Below, one piece after another: positions 26,415 through 35,955 of a stretch of DNA of 40,438 nt; position 1 is the stretch's first letter; each line of letters begins with the position of its first letter. Both the position numbers and the translations under genes were made by a program. The notes beneath the pieces are model-generated. The model ran no database searches and was not told the origin of the DNA. It saw only the letters and a program-made list of their open reading frames with translations. This DNA is from Nocardioidaceae bacterium (GTDB lineage: Bacteria > Actinomycetota > Actinomycetes > Propionibacteriales > Nocardioidaceae), in assembly GCA_013697585.1 (NCBI GenBank), contig JACCWP010000227.1, forward strand, positions 1 to 40,438. The letters are read 5' to 3'.

Positions 26415-27991
26415 GGTCCGAGGCCCTTGCGGAGCTGCCGGCCGAGCAGGAGCGTCGCTGGCACCGACAAGACGATCATCAGCAAGGCATACGGCGCTGC
26501 GGCACCGTATGCCACCGACGACGTCCGGGACCAGAACTCGGTGGCCAGGGTGCTCGTGCCGAGGGGTGACAGCAGCAGGGTCGCGGTCAGCTCGGTGACC
26601 ACGGCGAGGAAGACCAGCGCCGCGCCCGCACCGACGCCGGGCAGGATCAGCGGCAAGGTCACGCGCCGGGCCGTGGCGAGCGGCCCGGACCCAAGGCTGC
26701 CAGCCACGTCCTCCAGCAGCGGGGGCGCCTGCTCGAGCGCCGCCCGGACGCTCACGACGGCGCGTGGGAGGAACAGGACCGCGTACGCGGCCACCAGCAG
26801 CACGTGGGTCTGGTAGACCGGCTGGACGTATCGAACCGCCACGGTGACGAAGGCCAGCGCGACCACGATGCCTGGCAGCGCGTTGGCGAGGTAGGTGCCG
26901 CGCTCGAGAGCAGTGCCGACGACACCGCCACGTCGAACCGCGAGCCACGCCACGGGAAGCGCCAGCAGGGTGGTCACGACGGCCGCGACACCGGCGAGCG
27001 ACACCGAGGTCGCCGTGGCGAGGGCAAGCTCTGTGATGGGGAACTCCGTGGACGAGCCGACGACGAGCCAGCGCACGAGGCTGTAGGCCGGGACGCCGAG
27101 CGCGAGAACGGCCAGACCACACACGCCCAGCAGCGCCGGCACCCGCCACCGGCCGAGCTGATGCTGCGCGGCCGATCGTGCCGCTCCGGCGCCGACGCGA
27201 GCGTAGCGGCGGCTCCCCCGGAGTCGCAGCTCGCCGAGCAGCAGCACCAGGCAGAACAGGACCAGGACGCTGGCGATCATGTTCGCCGCTGGCCCGTTGA
27301 ATGACGACCGGTACTGGTCGTAGATGGCGGTGGTGAAGGTGGGAAAGCGCAGCATCTGCAACGCCCCGAACTCCGCCAGCAGGTGCAGCCCGACGAGCAG
27401 GGAACCGCCGAGGGCAGCCGGACGCAGCTGCGGCAGCACCACGGTGAGCACGGTGCGCAGCGGGCTGCGACCGAGCGCGAAGGCGGCCTCCTCCAGCGCC
27501 GGGTCCAGCTGGCGCAGCGATGCTGCCACCGGGAGGTAGACCAGGGGGAAGTACGACAGCGTCACGATCATCAGGGCACCGGCGAAGCCCTCGACCCGAT
27601 GGGTGAGCGAGATCCAGCCGAAGCCGTTGACGAAGGCCGGGATCGCGAGGGGAGCCGCGAGCAGCGCGTACCAGACCCGGCGCATCGGCAGGTCGGTGCG
27701 CTCGACCAGGAAGGCGCACCCCGTGCCGACGACGAGGCACAGCGCTATCCCGCCCGCGACCAATTTGGTCGTGTTGGCCACCAGCTCGCCGATCCGAGGC
27801 CGGACCAGCAGCTCCCACCCCTCGCTCGGCCCGATGGCGACCGTGTACACGACGACGAACCCGAGCGGCACGAGGGCGAGGGCTGCGACAGCGATGCCGG
27901 CCAGCAGGACCGGGACTCCCGAGGCGTGCCGTCGCCGCCGCCCGGCAGACGACACCGAGGCAGCCGGAGCGGTCGCCGTCGACGCGGTCAG
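26411..27991 (-). CDS. fbpB: Fe3+ ABC transporter permease (FbpB-like, fused two-module)
   Basis: This permease of about 526 residues has two repeated six-helix modules, each with an EAA-type loop: RQLDPALEEAAFALGRSPL in the first half and PLLEDVAGSLGSGPLATARR in the second. This is the FbpB/SfuB arrangement for ferric iron import. No ATG or GTG occurs in frame near the expected start. The frame runs open far upstream, but only as a shadow of fbpA. The best candidate is CTG at 27991, which overlaps the fbpA stop (CTGA) and gives LTASTATAPAASV; its Shine-Dalgarno (AGGA, 12 bases away) is weak. The stop overlaps the fbpC start. Confidence 0.88.
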   Translation of the reverse strand: MTASTATAPAASVSSAGRRRRHASGVPVLLAGIAVAALALVPLGFVVVYTVAIGPSEGWELLVRPRIGELVANTTKLVAGGIALCLVVGTGCAFLVERTDLPMRRVWYALLAAPLAIPAFVNGFGWISLTHRVEGFAGALMIVTLSYFPLVYLPVAASLRQLDPALEEAAFALGRSPLRTVLTVVLPQLRPAALGGSLLVGLHLLAEFGALQMLRFPTFTTAIYDQYRSSFNGPAANMIASVLVLFCLVLLLGELRLRGSRRYARVGAGAARSAAQHQLGRWRVPALLGVCGLAVLALGVPAYSLVRWLVVGSSTEFPITELALATATSVSLAGVAAVVTTLLALPVAWLAVRRGGVVGTALERGTYLANALPGIVVALAFVTVAVRYVQPVYQTHVLLVAAYAVLFLPRAVVSVRAALEQAPPLLEDVAGSLGSGPLATARRVTLPLILPGVGAGAALVFLAVVTELTATLLLSPLGTSTLATEFWSRTSSVAYGAAAPYALLMIVLSVPATLLLGRQLRKGLGP

Positions 27992-28992
27992 AGCAGACCC
28001 GCGTCCTGCATGAGCTCGGTGACCGTCGGGCCGTTCAGCTGCGACACCTCGATGCGCGGAGGCTCGAGGGACTGGAACGGCATCACCGGCGGGTCGAGCT
28101 CGACTTGCGGGTTCAGCGGGTACTCCAGGGCATAGCTGTCGGCCAGCACCTGTTGGCCTTTCACGCTGCTCAGGTAGGAGACGAACTCCTGGGCGTCGGC
28201 CTGCTTGTCGCTGGATGCGAGCACGCCCGCGCCGGACACGCTGACGAAGGCCCCGGGGTCCTGGTCGTCGAAGAAGTGCAGCGCAGAACTCGAGCTGTTC
28301 TCTCCCGCTTCCTCCTGGTCGCGATACCAGTAGTAGTGGTAGATGATCCCGGTGTCGACCTCGCCGGAGTCGACCGCCTCGAGCACGACGTCGTTTCCGT
28401 CGTAGATCTCGCCGCCCTCGGCGAGCCCGTCCAGCCAGTCGGCGGTCGCCTGCTCGCCCTCGAGATCGAGCACGGCGCTCACGATCGCCTGGAAGTCGGC
28501 GCCGGTGGGTGAGAACGCGACCCGGCCGGCCCAGGCCGGGTCGGCGAGGTCGAGCAGCGAGTCGGGCAGCTCGTCGGCGCTGATCGAGTCGGTGTTGTAG
28601 ACCAGCACCGTGGACCGGGCCGCGAAGCCGGTCCACGTGCCGCTGCTGGGCGAGAACTGTGCCGGCACCTGGGCCAGCGTCTGCTCGTCGAGCGGGGCGA
28701 AGAGTCCGCTGCTGTCCACGAGCGACATCGCGGGGGAGTTCTCGGTCAAGAAGACGTCGGCCGGCGACGCATCGCCCTCCTGGACCAGCTGGTTGGCCAG
28801 CTCGAAGTCGTCGCCGCTGCGGAACCGAACGTCGATCCCGGTCTGTTCGGTGAAGCCGGGAGCCATCTCCTCGAGCAGCTCCTCGTGCTGGGCGTTGTAG
28901 ACGGTGAGATAGGGACCGTCGTCCTCGCCGCACGCGGTGAGCGTCATGGCCGCAGCCGTGGTCGCCAGCAGCAAGCACGCGGCGCGTCGCAT
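27988..28992 (-). CDS. fbpA: Fe3+ ABC transporter substrate-binding lipoprotein (FbpA/FutA-like)
   Basis: This 334-residue extracytoplasmic binding protein has a lipoprotein signal with lipobox LTAC (Cys21) and then the FbpA-type core (LTVYNAQHEELLEEMAPGFT, ADVFLTENSPAMSLVD). The iron-binding tyrosine pair is preserved in IIYHYYWYRDQ (Tyr220-Tyr221), as is the end of the domain (GVLASSDKQADAQEFVSYL). It binds Fe3+, with or without a chelator, and delivers it to the FbpB permease. The start is ATG at 28992 with GAGAGGAG upstream. Two tandem iron boxes lie 25-68 bases upstream, so it is expected to be derepressed when iron is short. Confidence 0.92.
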   Translation of the reverse strand: MRRAACLLLATTAAAMTLTACGEDDGPYLTVYNAQHEELLEEMAPGFTEQTGIDVRFRSGDDFELANQLVQEGDASPADVFLTENSPAMSLVDSSGLFAPLDEQTLAQVPAQFSPSSGTWTGFAARSTVLVYNTDSISADELPDSLLDLADPAWAGRVAFSPTGADFQAIVSAVLDLEGEQATADWLDGLAEGGEIYDGNDVVLEAVDSGEVDTGIIYHYYWYRDQEEAGENSSSSALHFFDDQDPGAFVSVSGAGVLASSDKQADAQEFVSYLSSVKGQQVLADSYALEYPLNPQVELDPPVMPFQSLEPPRIEVSQLNGPTVTELMQDAGLL

Positions 28993-29016
28993 CCGACACT
29001 CCTCTCCCGGGGCAGC

Positions 29017-29060
29017 TAAGGCGTGGCTACCCTATTCTGACTAAGGTATGACTAACCTAT
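29017..29060 (-). promoter_or_regulatory. Two tandem iron boxes upstream of fbpA
   Basis: TAAGGTATGACTAACCTAT (29042-29060) matches the 19-base IdeR/DtxR consensus at 14 positions, and TAAGGCGTGGCTACCCTAT (29017-29035) at 13. The second starts exactly 25 bases from the first, so two dimers could sit side by side over the promoter. They lie in the 114-base gap between fadB and fbpA; fadB reads toward the gap. Confidence 0.7.
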
Positions 29061-29106
29061 CTTGGGAGCGCCGCGGTCGCGCAAGCCTTGGACCGGTCGG
29101 TTTCCG

Positions 29107-31308
29107 TCAGCGGTAGGTCTGGTGCGCTTCCGCCAGGGTGACCAGCGACGCCGGGGGGGCGAACCGGTCACCGTAGGCCGCGGCCAGCTCGCCGGCGCGC
29201 GCGACGAAGCCGGCAGGCCCGCCTGCGTACCCGTTGACGTGCTGCAGTGCGCCACCTCGCAACGGTGGGAAGCCGATGCCGAGGATGGAGCCCACATTGG
29301 CATCGGGGACTGACCGCAGCACCCCCTCGTCGAGGCAGCGCACCGTCTCCAGCGTCATCACGAAGGTGAGCCGCTCCTGCATGTCGGTGAAGGGCACCGG
29401 GCTGTCCCCGTCGCGGGCGCAGCCAAGCTCGTCCCACAAGCCCGGCCACAGCCACTTCTGGCCGTCCTCGGGATAGGCGTAGAAGCCGGCTCCGGCGGCC
29501 TTGCCCCGGCGGTCGAAGTCGCCGACCATCCGGTCGACGATGTCCATCCCCGGCGGGCGCTCGTGACCCGGCTCCTGCGCGGCGGCGGTGTCGATGTGCT
29601 GCACGAGGGTGAGGCTGACCTCGTCGAGCATGGCCAGCGGCGGCGCCGGGAACCCGGCTCGGGTGGCGGCCCGCTCGATCGAGACCGGGTTGCAGCCCTC
29701 GCGGACCATGCCGACGGCCTCCATCAGCAGCGTGCCAAAGACCCGCGAGGTGAAGAAGCCGCGCGAGTCGTTGACGACGATCGGCGTCTTGCGGATGGCG
29801 AGCACGAAGTCGTAGGCACGTGCCAGGGCGGCGTCGGAGGTCTGCTCGCCCACGATGATCTCGACCAGCGGCATCTTGTCGACGGGTGAGAAGAAGTGCA
29901 GCCCGATGAAGTCGTCGCGCCGCTGCACGCCCTTGGCCAGCGCGGTGATCGGCAGCGTGGACGTGTTCGACGCGAGCAGTGCGTCCGCCGCCAGGATGGG
30001 CTCGAGGTCACGATAGACCCGGTGCTTGAGGTCGAGGTCCTCGAAGACCGCCTCGATCAGCAGGTCGCATCCCTCGAGGTCGCAGGAGTGCGACGTCGGG
30101 CGGATGCTGGCCAGCACGTCGTCGCGCTCGGCTGGCGACAGGCGCCCCCTGCCCACCGCCTTGTCCAGCAGGTCTAGGCATCGTGCAGTGCCGCGCTCGG
30201 CTGCTGCGGCGTCGACGTCGGCGAGCATCACGGACATTCCTGCTCGTGCGGTCGAGCAGGCGATGCCCGCCCCCATCATCCCTGCCCCGACCACGGCGAC
30301 CTTCGATGCACGCCACGGCGCCGGCCCGTCGGGACGTGAACCACCGGCGTTGATGTGTCGGACGTCGAAGAAGAGCGCCTTGGCCATGTCCTTGAACTGC
30401 TGGTGGATCAACAGACTGGTGAGGTAGCGAGACTCGATGCGCAGCGCCGTGTCGACGTCGACCTGGGCACCCTCCACCGCCGCAGCCATGATCGCCCGCG
30501 GCGCGGTGTACGGCGCCCCCTTGGTCTGCTGGCGCAGGTGGGAGGCGAACGCGGGCAGCAGCTGGGCCAGCTTGGGGCTCGACGGAGCGCCGCCGGGGAT
30601 GCGGTATCCAGGGCGGTCCCACGGCTGCGTCGACGCGGAGTCATCGCCGTCGTCAGTGTCGGCGTGCGCGAGCACCCACGCCCGGGCAGCCGGCACGAGG
30701 TCGTCGACGCTGTCGACCAGCTCGTCCACCAGGCCCGCAGCCAGCGCACGGTCGGGCCGCATCCGCGGTCCTCGCAGCAACACGTTGGTCAACGCCTCCT
30801 GGAGACCGAACATCCGGACCGTGCGCGTGACCCCGCCGCCACCGGGCAACAGTCCCAGGCTCACCTCGGGCAGACCGAACTCGCTGCGCCCGTCGGCAAC
30901 GGCGATCCGGTGGTGACAGGCGAGCGCGATCTCGTACCCGCCGCCGAGCGCGCTGCCACCCATTGCCGCGACCACCGGACGCCCCAACGTCTCGAGTGCT
31001 CGCAGCTGGCGCTTGACCTCCTCGATGGTCGCGAACACCTCCGCGGCGTCGTCGGGTGTCGCCAGCATCATGGTTGCCAGGTCCCCGCCGGCAAAGAACG
31101 TCTGCTTGGCGCTGGTGACGACGACGCCGCGCACCTCGTCGCGCTCGGCCTCGAGGCGGTCGACCGCGCGTCGCATGGACGCGACATAGGCGGCGTTCAT
31201 CGTGTTCGCGCCCTGCGTCGGGTCGTCGAGCACGAGGGTGACGATTCCCGCGGAGTCGCGGTCAAAGCGGACCGCCTCGGCCTCGTCCGCCTGCGTACGG
31301 GTGCTCAT
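29107..31308 (-). CDS. fadB: Fatty acid oxidation complex subunit alpha (enoyl-CoA hydratase/3-hydroxyacyl-CoA dehydrogenase)
   Basis: This 733-residue bifunctional beta-oxidation enzyme hydrates 2-enoyl-CoA and oxidises the resulting 3-hydroxyacyl-CoA with NAD+. The N-terminal crotonase domain shows [13 protein letters not shown] (oxyanion hole) and [17 protein letters not shown], with the catalytic Glu of [13 protein letters not shown]. The dehydrogenase half starts near residue 330 with the Rossmann motif [12 protein letters not shown] and carries [14 protein letters not shown] (catalytic His) and [10 protein letters not shown]. The start is ATG at 31308, overlapping the thiolase stop in ATGA, so it is coupled to fadA. 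Confidence 0.95.
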   Translation of the reverse strand: MSTRTQADEAEAVRFDRDSAGIVTLVLDDPTQGANTMNAAYVASMRRAVDRLEAERDEVRGVVVTSAKQTFFAGGDLATMMLATPDDAAEVFATIEEVKRQLRALETLGRPVVAAMGGSALGGGYEIALACHHRIAVADGRSEFGLPEVSLGLLPGGGGVTRTVRMFGLQEALTNVLLRGPRMRPDRALAAGLVDELVDSVDDLVPAARAWVLAHADTDDGDDSASTQPWDRPGYRIPGGAPSSPKLAQLLPAFASHLRQQTKGAPYTAPRAIMAAAVEGAQVDVDTALRIESRYLTSLLIHQQFKDMAKALFFDVRHINAGGSRPDGPAPWRASKVAVVGAGMMGAGIACSTARAGMSVMLADVDAAAAERGTARCLDLLDKAVGRGRLSPAERDDVLASIRPTSHSCDLEGCDLLIEAVFEDLDLKHRVYRDLEPILAADALLASNTSTLPITALAKGVQRRDDFIGLHFFSPVDKMPLVEIIVGEQTSDAALARAYDFVLAIRKTPIVVNDSRGFFTSRVFGTLLMEAVGMVREGCNPVSIERAATRAGFPAPPLAMLDEVSLTLVQHIDTAAAQEPGHERPPGMDIVDRMVGDFDRRGKAAGAGFYAYPEDGQKWLWPGLWDELGCARDGDSPVPFTDMQERLTFVMTLETVRCLDEGVLRSVPDANVGSILGIGFPPLRGGALQHVNGYAGGPAGFVARAGELAAAYGDRFAPPASLVTLAEAHQTYR

Positions 31309-32543
31309 GCCAGCCTCTCGACCACGGTCGCGATGCCCATGCCACCACCGACGCACATCGTCACCAGCCCGTAGCGCTGGTCGCGTCGGTCCAGCTCGTC
31401 GATGAGAGTGCCCAACAGCATCGCTCCCGTCGCACCCAGCGGATGACCCATCGCGATCGCGCCGCCATTGACGTTGGTGATGTCGTGCGGCACGGACAAG
31501 TCGCGCATGAAGCGCTTCACCACTGCGGCGAAAGCCTCGTTCATCTCGAACAGGTCGATGTCGGCCACGTCGAGCCCCGCCCTGGCCAGCGCCTTGCGGC
31601 TCGCGGGCGCTGGGCCGGTGAGCATGATCGTCGGCTCGGCGCCGCTCAACGCGGTGGCCAGCACCCGGGCCCGGGGCGTGAGCCCGTGCCGGGCTCCGGC
31701 CGCCTCGCTGCCGACCAGCACCAGGGCGGCACCGTCGACGACCCCCGACGAGTTGCCGGCATGGTGCACGTGGTCGATCCGCTCGACCCAGTGGTACTTC
31801 TCCAGCGCCACGGAGTCGAACCCGCCGTGCTCGCCGATCGTGGCGAAGCTCGGCTTCAGCGCAGCCAGGCTCTCGACGGTGGTGTCCGGGCGGACGAGCT
31901 CGTCGTGGTCGAGCACGACGAGGCCGTTGCGATCCGTTACGGGCAGCATCGACCTGGCGAACCTTCCGTCTGCCGCGGCCTTGGCCGCCCGTGCCTGGGA
32001 CTCGGCGGCGAATGCGTCACACGCAGCCCGGTCCCAACCGTGCATGGTGGCGATCAGGTCGGCGCTGATCCCCTGCGGTACGAAGTCGGTCGCGAACGCC
32101 GTCATCGGGTCCATCGCCCAGGCACCGCCGTCGCTGGCCATCGGCACCCGGCTCATCGACTCGACCCCGCCCGCGACGATCAGGTCCTCCCAGCCCGACC
32201 GTATCCGCTGCGCAGCCTGGTTGACCGCTTCCAGTCCACTCGCGCAGAACCGGTTGAGCTGCACGCCAGCGGTCGTGTACGGCAACCCGGCCGCCACCGC
32301 GCAGACCTTGGCGATGTCCGCACCCTGGTCGCCCACCGGCGTCACGCAGCCCAGCACCACGTCCTCGATGCCTTCGGGGTCGAGGCTGGTGTTGCGGTTC
32401 TGGAGCTCCCGCAGGAGCCCTACCACAAGGTCGACGGGTTTCACTTCGTACAAGGCACCCGACTGCTTGCCCCGCCCGCGCGGCGTCCGGATGGCGTCGA
32501 ACACATACGCAGGCGGGCCCGTGGAGGCTGCTGCATCGGCCAT
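31305..32543 (-). CDS. fadA: Acetyl-CoA C-acyltransferase (3-ketoacyl-CoA thiolase)
   Basis: This 412-residue thiolase cleaves 3-ketoacyl-CoA with CoA in the last step of beta-oxidation. It has the nucleophile Cys100 in [12 protein letters not shown], the HPLGATGA active-site His loop, FEMNEAFA, and the C-terminal acid/base Cys in CVGGGMG. The start is ATG at 32543 (MADAAAST), chosen over the longer frame because the domain begins at [11 protein letters not shown]. It is first in the fadA-fadB operon, 42 bases from the DUF1232 stop. No FadR- or KstR-like site was recognised. Confidence 0.94.
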   Translation of the reverse strand: MADAAASTGPPAYVFDAIRTPRGRGKQSGALYEVKPVDLVVGLLRELQNRNTSLDPEGIEDVVLGCVTPVGDQGADIAKVCAVAAGLPYTTAGVQLNRFCASGLEAVNQAAQRIRSGWEDLIVAGGVESMSRVPMASDGGAWAMDPMTAFATDFVPQGISADLIATMHGWDRAACDAFAAESQARAAKAAADGRFARSMLPVTDRNGLVVLDHDELVRPDTTVESLAALKPSFATIGEHGGFDSVALEKYHWVERIDHVHHAGNSSGVVDGAALVLVGSEAAGARHGLTPRARVLATALSGAEPTIMLTGPAPASRKALARAGLDVADIDLFEMNEAFAAVVKRFMRDLSVPHDITNVNGGAIAMGHPLGATGAMLLGTLIDELDRRDQRYGLVTMCVGGGMGIATVVERLA

Positions 32544-32585
32544 GTCGGCGATCGTGGCACGACCACCACGGCGCAACGCAGCCGG

Positions 32586-33032
32586 CTACTCGGCGGGATC
32601 GTCCAGCTGCGGCTCGAGCTCCTGCACGGCAACGCCGAAGATCCAGGTCAACAACAGCACGTCATCGATGTAGCCGCCCGGGCGAAAGTCGGGGACGACG
32701 TCGACCGGGGTGATCAGGTAGTGCAGCCCAGCGACGATCAGGCGGATCCGAGCCGCGTCGGCTGCGGCTGGCTGCGAGGTGCCGCTCTCGACGTCGTCCG
32801 CAACGGCCCGCAGCAGCCGGACCGCGGCGGCCACCCGGTCGGCGATGCCCGCTAGCGGCGCGTTGTGGTGCTCCAATGTCTCAACCCTCTCAGCGAGGGT
32901 CCGCAGCGCTGTGGGATCGTCCATGATCATGGCGGCCCGCTCGCGGGAGGCGCCGAACGACTGGCTGCGCAGCACCTTGGTCACGGTCGATCGGGGCGTC
33001 CGGAACAGTGGTTTCCAGCTCGGCTGGTCCAT
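32586..33032 (-). CDS. DUF1232 (YkvA-like) protein
   Basis: This 148-residue protein has a helical N-terminal half and a C-terminal DUF1232 segment: [20 protein letters not shown], then [20 protein letters not shown]. That segment is a short membrane-associated hairpin around a conserved P-D-x-x-P-D..G..DD pattern. The family has no agreed function. The start is ATG at 33032. It lies upstream of fadA in the same direction, but no functional link can be read from the sequence. Confidence 0.8.
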   Translation of the reverse strand: MDQPSWKPLFRTPRSTVTKVLRSQSFGASRERAAMIMDDPTALRTLAERVETLEHHNAPLAGIADRVAAAVRLLRAVADDVESGTSQPAAADAARIRLIVAGLHYLITPVDVVPDFRPGGYIDDVLLLTWIFGVAVQELEPQLDDPAE

Positions 33033-33083
33033 CCGTGTGCTCCCGTCCTTGCTGTCGTGCCGACGATCTCGTGCTCTTGCCGC

Positions 33084-33608
33084 TCAGCTGCTCGGGCGCA
33101 ACCCCCGGACGTACGCCGCCTGACCGACGTGCTGCAGGTCGTCGGAGAGCACGCTGACGAGCCGGACAGCCAGCGTCACGGGCGGGTCCCAGCGACCGTC
33201 GACGACCCGGGCGAGCGAGGCGTCGTCCCAGCCGTGGAGGTGCTCCAGCGTCTGGCGATGAGTCGCCTCGTGGTATTCGCGCAACAGGTCGGGCGAGTCC
33301 ACGCGCACCCGGTCGACGTCGGACGACTCCATCGCGTACCCGGTCTCAGCCAGGTCGAACGGCAGGCCGAACCGATCCGCCCAGCCCAGCTCCGTCCACA
33401 CCTGTGCTGCACCGGCCGCGTCGGCGAGGTGGTCGTCCTGGATGCGGGTGAGGTGCCATACCAGCCAGCCGATCGAGTTCCCCGTGCCGTCGGGGCGCCA
33501 GCCGAGCGCGTCGGGGTCGAGTCCGTCGACCACGCCACCGACGAGGTCGCGCACGCGGTCAAACCCGTCGGCCAACAAGCTGGTGGCGGTGGGCGACTGC
33601 CTGCTCAT
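33084..33608 (-). CDS. DinB-family (DUF664) protein
   Basis: This 174-residue protein has the DinB four-helix fold: GFDRVRDLVGGVVDGLDPDA, NSIGWLVWHLTRIQDDHLAD (first metal His), YHEATHRQTLEHLHGWDD and LSDDLQHVGQAAYVRGL (last metal His). Such proteins bind a divalent metal, and some are mycothiol- or bacillithiol-dependent transferases; this one has no assigned substrate. The start is ATG at 33608, after GGAGGGAGAACC. Confidence 0.85.
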   Translation of the reverse strand: MSRQSPTATSLLADGFDRVRDLVGGVVDGLDPDALGWRPDGTGNSIGWLVWHLTRIQDDHLADAAGAAQVWTELGWADRFGLPFDLAETGYAMESSDVDRVRVDSPDLLREYHEATHRQTLEHLHGWDDASLARVVDGRWDPPVTLAVRLVSVLSDDLQHVGQAAYVRGLRPSS

Positions 33609-33679
33609 GGTGGTTCTCCCTCCGGCAGCGGGGCGTGTGCAGAGTCTATGGAGGCGAGGCTTTCTCGCAGCGGCGCGGG

Positions 33680-34040
33680 CTAGCAGGCGAATCGCACGAT
33701 TGCCGTGCCTGCCGGCGACCAGGCCGGTCGGACGCCGCCCTTTCCGAACCCGGCGGCAGCGCTGGCCGGGTCGTCGGTGAGGTTCTGCTTGGCCGAGCCG
33801 TCGGCGTTCATCACCCACACGTCTGCCTGATAGCTGTAGGCGAGCCGCGTGCCGTCGGGCGACCACGACGGCTCGATCCCTGCCTCGCCCGAGTTGGTGG
33901 TGTCCGGCAACGGGGTGAGGTTGATCAGGTCGCTGCCGTCGGCGTTCATCGTCCAGATGTTCAGGTGGCCGCTGTCCCGGTCGCTGGCGTAGGCGATCCT
34001 GGTCCCGTGGGGAGACCACGCGGGGTCGCTCGAGCCGGCG
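33680..34040 (-). pseudogene. TolB-like beta-propeller fragment
   Basis: About 120 residues of PD40/WD-like repeats are visible: DPAWSPHGTRIAYASDRD, IWTMNADGSDLINLTP, EPSWSPDGTRLAYSY, VWVMNADGSAKQNLTD and RPAWSPAGTAIVRFAC, then the stop. TolB-type propellers need six or more blades and an exported N-terminus. Here there is no start codon with a signal peptide, and the upstream sequence in this frame is antisense to the SARP remnant. It is most likely the 3' end of a lost gene. Confidence 0.6.
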
Positions 34041-34162
34041 GGGGAGGTGCGGGCGGTGATTGGTGCCGTGGGGCATCGTCGTGCCTTTCTGCCAAGAGTG
34101 AGCCGTGAGTGGCCAGGCTGGCGTTCGCCGCTCAAGAGATGCTCAAGCGTGATAATGACCAC

Positions 34163-34435
34163 GTGGTCATCGAGATCCGAGTGCTGGGGCCACTCGAGCT
34201 GCTGCGCCGTGCACTCCCGGTGTTGCGGCAGCTGGGTGCGTACCGGTTGATCGAGTACCTGGACTCGTGCGCCGGCCTCGCCCTTGCCCAGGGAGAGCCC
34301 GAGACCGCTGCTCGCAGCGCGCTGGGCGGCCAGCGGCTGGACCGGCTGCACCAGGACGGCCGCGGCCACACCATCGAGCAGGCGCTCGACCTCGCTCTGG
34401 ACAAGGTGCTGCTCGCTGAGGGCGTGCAGCGGTGA
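34163..34435 (+). pseudogene. SARP/AfsR-type regulator reduced to its two ends
   Basis: The 90-residue product begins with VIEIRVLGPLELL, the classic first strand of SARP/BTAD regulators, and then jumps directly to a sequence typical of their C-terminal helical repeats (VLRQLGAYRLIEYLDSCAGL, ALAQGEPETAARS). It ends in IEQALDLALDKVLLAEG. The DNA-binding, BTAD and NTPase parts between them are missing, in frame. It is probably an in-frame internal deletion product without regulatory function. The start is GTG at 34163; its stop overlaps the next gene in GTGA. Confidence 0.65.
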
Positions 34436-35040
34436 GCGGCTCGACCGCCACCCGGGTCGAGTTGTTGACCCGACGGGTCCGATTGCTGGTGGCGACGACG
34501 ATCGGCTACAACGTGGTGGAGGCGGCCGTGGCCCTGGCCGCGGGGACAGCTGCGTCCTCGGGGGCGCTGATCGGCTTCGGGCTCGACTCGATCGTCGAGG
34601 TGATGTCGGCGGTTGCGGTGGCGTGGCAGTTCTCCGGTGCTCAGCACGAGGCCCGCGAGCGGGCGGCACTGCGGGTGATCGCCTTGTCCTTCTTCGCGTT
34701 GGCCGCATTCGTGAGCCTCGACTCCGTACGGGCGCTGACCACCGCTGAGCCCGCCGACCCGTCGCCGGTCGGGATCGGCCTGGCAGCGGTGAGCCTGCTG
34801 GTGATGCCCTGGCTTTCGTGGGCCCAGCGTCGGGCGGGCCGCGAGCTCGGCTCGCGCAGCGCCGTCGCCGACTCGAAGCAGACGCTCCTGTGCACGTACC
34901 TGTCCGGGGTACTGCTCGCCGGTCTGGTCCTCAACAGCACGGCGGGGTGGAGCTGGGCCGACCCGGCGGCGGCCCTCGTGATCGCGGCGGTGGCCGTGCG
35001 CGAGGGGCGCGAGGCCTGGCGCGGCGACGCCTGCTGCTGA
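34432..35040 (+). CDS. Cation-transporter (CDF-like) membrane protein
   Basis: This 202-residue protein has five or six membrane helices and no cytoplasmic C-terminal domain. ALIGFGLDSIVEVMSAVAVA and SAVADSKQTLLCTYLSGVLL carry the Asp residues that, in cation diffusion facilitators, form the membrane metal site (D..E and D in paired helices). It ends ...GDACC, a terminal Cys pair that could help bind a metal. It may export Zn, Co or Fe by proton exchange; the ion is not known. The start is GTG at 34432, overlapping the SARP remnant's stop. Confidence 0.78.
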   Translation: MSGSTATRVELLTRRVRLLVATTIGYNVVEAAVALAAGTAASSGALIGFGLDSIVEVMSAVAVAWQFSGAQHEARERAALRVIALSFFALAAFVSLDSVRALTTAEPADPSPVGIGLAAVSLLVMPWLSWAQRRAGRELGSRSAVADSKQTLLCTYLSGVLLAGLVLNSTAGWSWADPAAALVIAAVAVREGREAWRGDACC

Positions 35041-35095
35041 GCGTTGTGCAGCGGCTCACGTGTCGCAGAGCCGGCGACCGACGGCGGGTGCTGCC

Positions 35096-35914
35096 TCACC
35101 CCGTCGCCGACCCGACCAGGCTGCGCAGCAACGCAGGCTGACCCGGCCGCCCGATAGCAAGCAGGCCGTCGCCGTCGGCGGCGCCGTACGCGGTCGACCA
35201 CTCCGCCTGCTCCGCCAGTCCGGCCGCGGCCTCGAGCTGGTGATAGGCAACGAGGGTGAGCAGCAGACCGTCAACGCAGAGCCAGTCGTCGAGCTGGTCG
35301 AGCACCTGGCGCAACGGTTCGAGGCCGTCAGTGCCCCCGTCGACGCTCGCCCGTCTTTCGTGCCGCAGCCAGTCCTGCGGCAGCGTGGGGACTCGGTCGG
35401 TCGGGACGTGTGGCAGGTACGTCACCACGACGTCCACGCTTCCCTGCAGCTCGGCAGGTGCGGCCGCGAGCCAGTCACCCTGCGCAGTCTCGAAGTCCCA
35501 TACCTGTGCGTTCGCCGCCGCGCACTCCACCGCGGCTTCGTCGGTGTCGACGGCGAGCACCCGCGCCGAGGGCGCGCGAGCCGCGACCACGGCCGCGATG
35601 GCGCCGGAGCCGCAGCCCAGGTCGACCACCGTCGTGGGCTCTGCTGCCGCCAGGGTGGCGACGACGGCCAGCCGAGCCAGCGGCTCTGCACGTACCCGGG
35701 GGACGAAGACACCGGGTCGCACCGTGATCCGCTGTCCGGCGAACCAGGCATGACCGAGCACGTGCTCCAGCGGTTCGCCATCCACGCGTCTGGCCACTGC
35801 CGCCTCGAGGGGGGCTCCGCTGCCGTACTCCTCGCGCAGTGCGGCGGCCTCGTCCTCGGCGTGTACGCACCCGGCTGTGCGGAGCCGGGCGACGAGCGAG
35901 TCAGGACCAGTCAC
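35096..35914 (-). CDS. PrmC/HemK-like SAM-dependent methyltransferase
   Basis: This 272-residue protein has the PrmC layout: a helical N-terminal domain (AAALREEYGSGAPLEAAVARR, GEPLEHVLGHAWFAGQRITV, PGVFVPR) and then a Rossmann domain with the SAM motif DLGCGSGA at 98-105. True release-factor methyltransferases have NPPY. At the equivalent place this protein has VTYLPHVPTD (164-173), so glutamine N5-methylation cannot be assumed. It resembles the PrmC-related group whose substrate is unknown. The start is GTG at 35914. Confidence 0.82.
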   Translation of the reverse strand: MTGPDSLVARLRTAGCVHAEDEAAALREEYGSGAPLEAAVARRVDGEPLEHVLGHAWFAGQRITVRPGVFVPRVRAEPLARLAVVATLAAAEPTTVVDLGCGSGAIAAVVAARAPSARVLAVDTDEAAVECAAANAQVWDFETAQGDWLAAAPAELQGSVDVVVTYLPHVPTDRVPTLPQDWLRHERRASVDGGTDGLEPLRQVLDQLDDWLCVDGLLLTLVAYHQLEAAAGLAEQAEWSTAYGAADGDGLLAIGRPGQPALLRSLVGSATG

Positions 35915-35955
35915 GCAGCCACCCTGACAGGCAACGGCATGGGAGCATCGGCTGC

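Noticed and set aside
27992-28999. Upstream extension of the permease frame across fbpA (862 codons in total)
   Set aside because: It is an Arg/Gly-rich shadow of fbpA; permease homology starts only after 27991.
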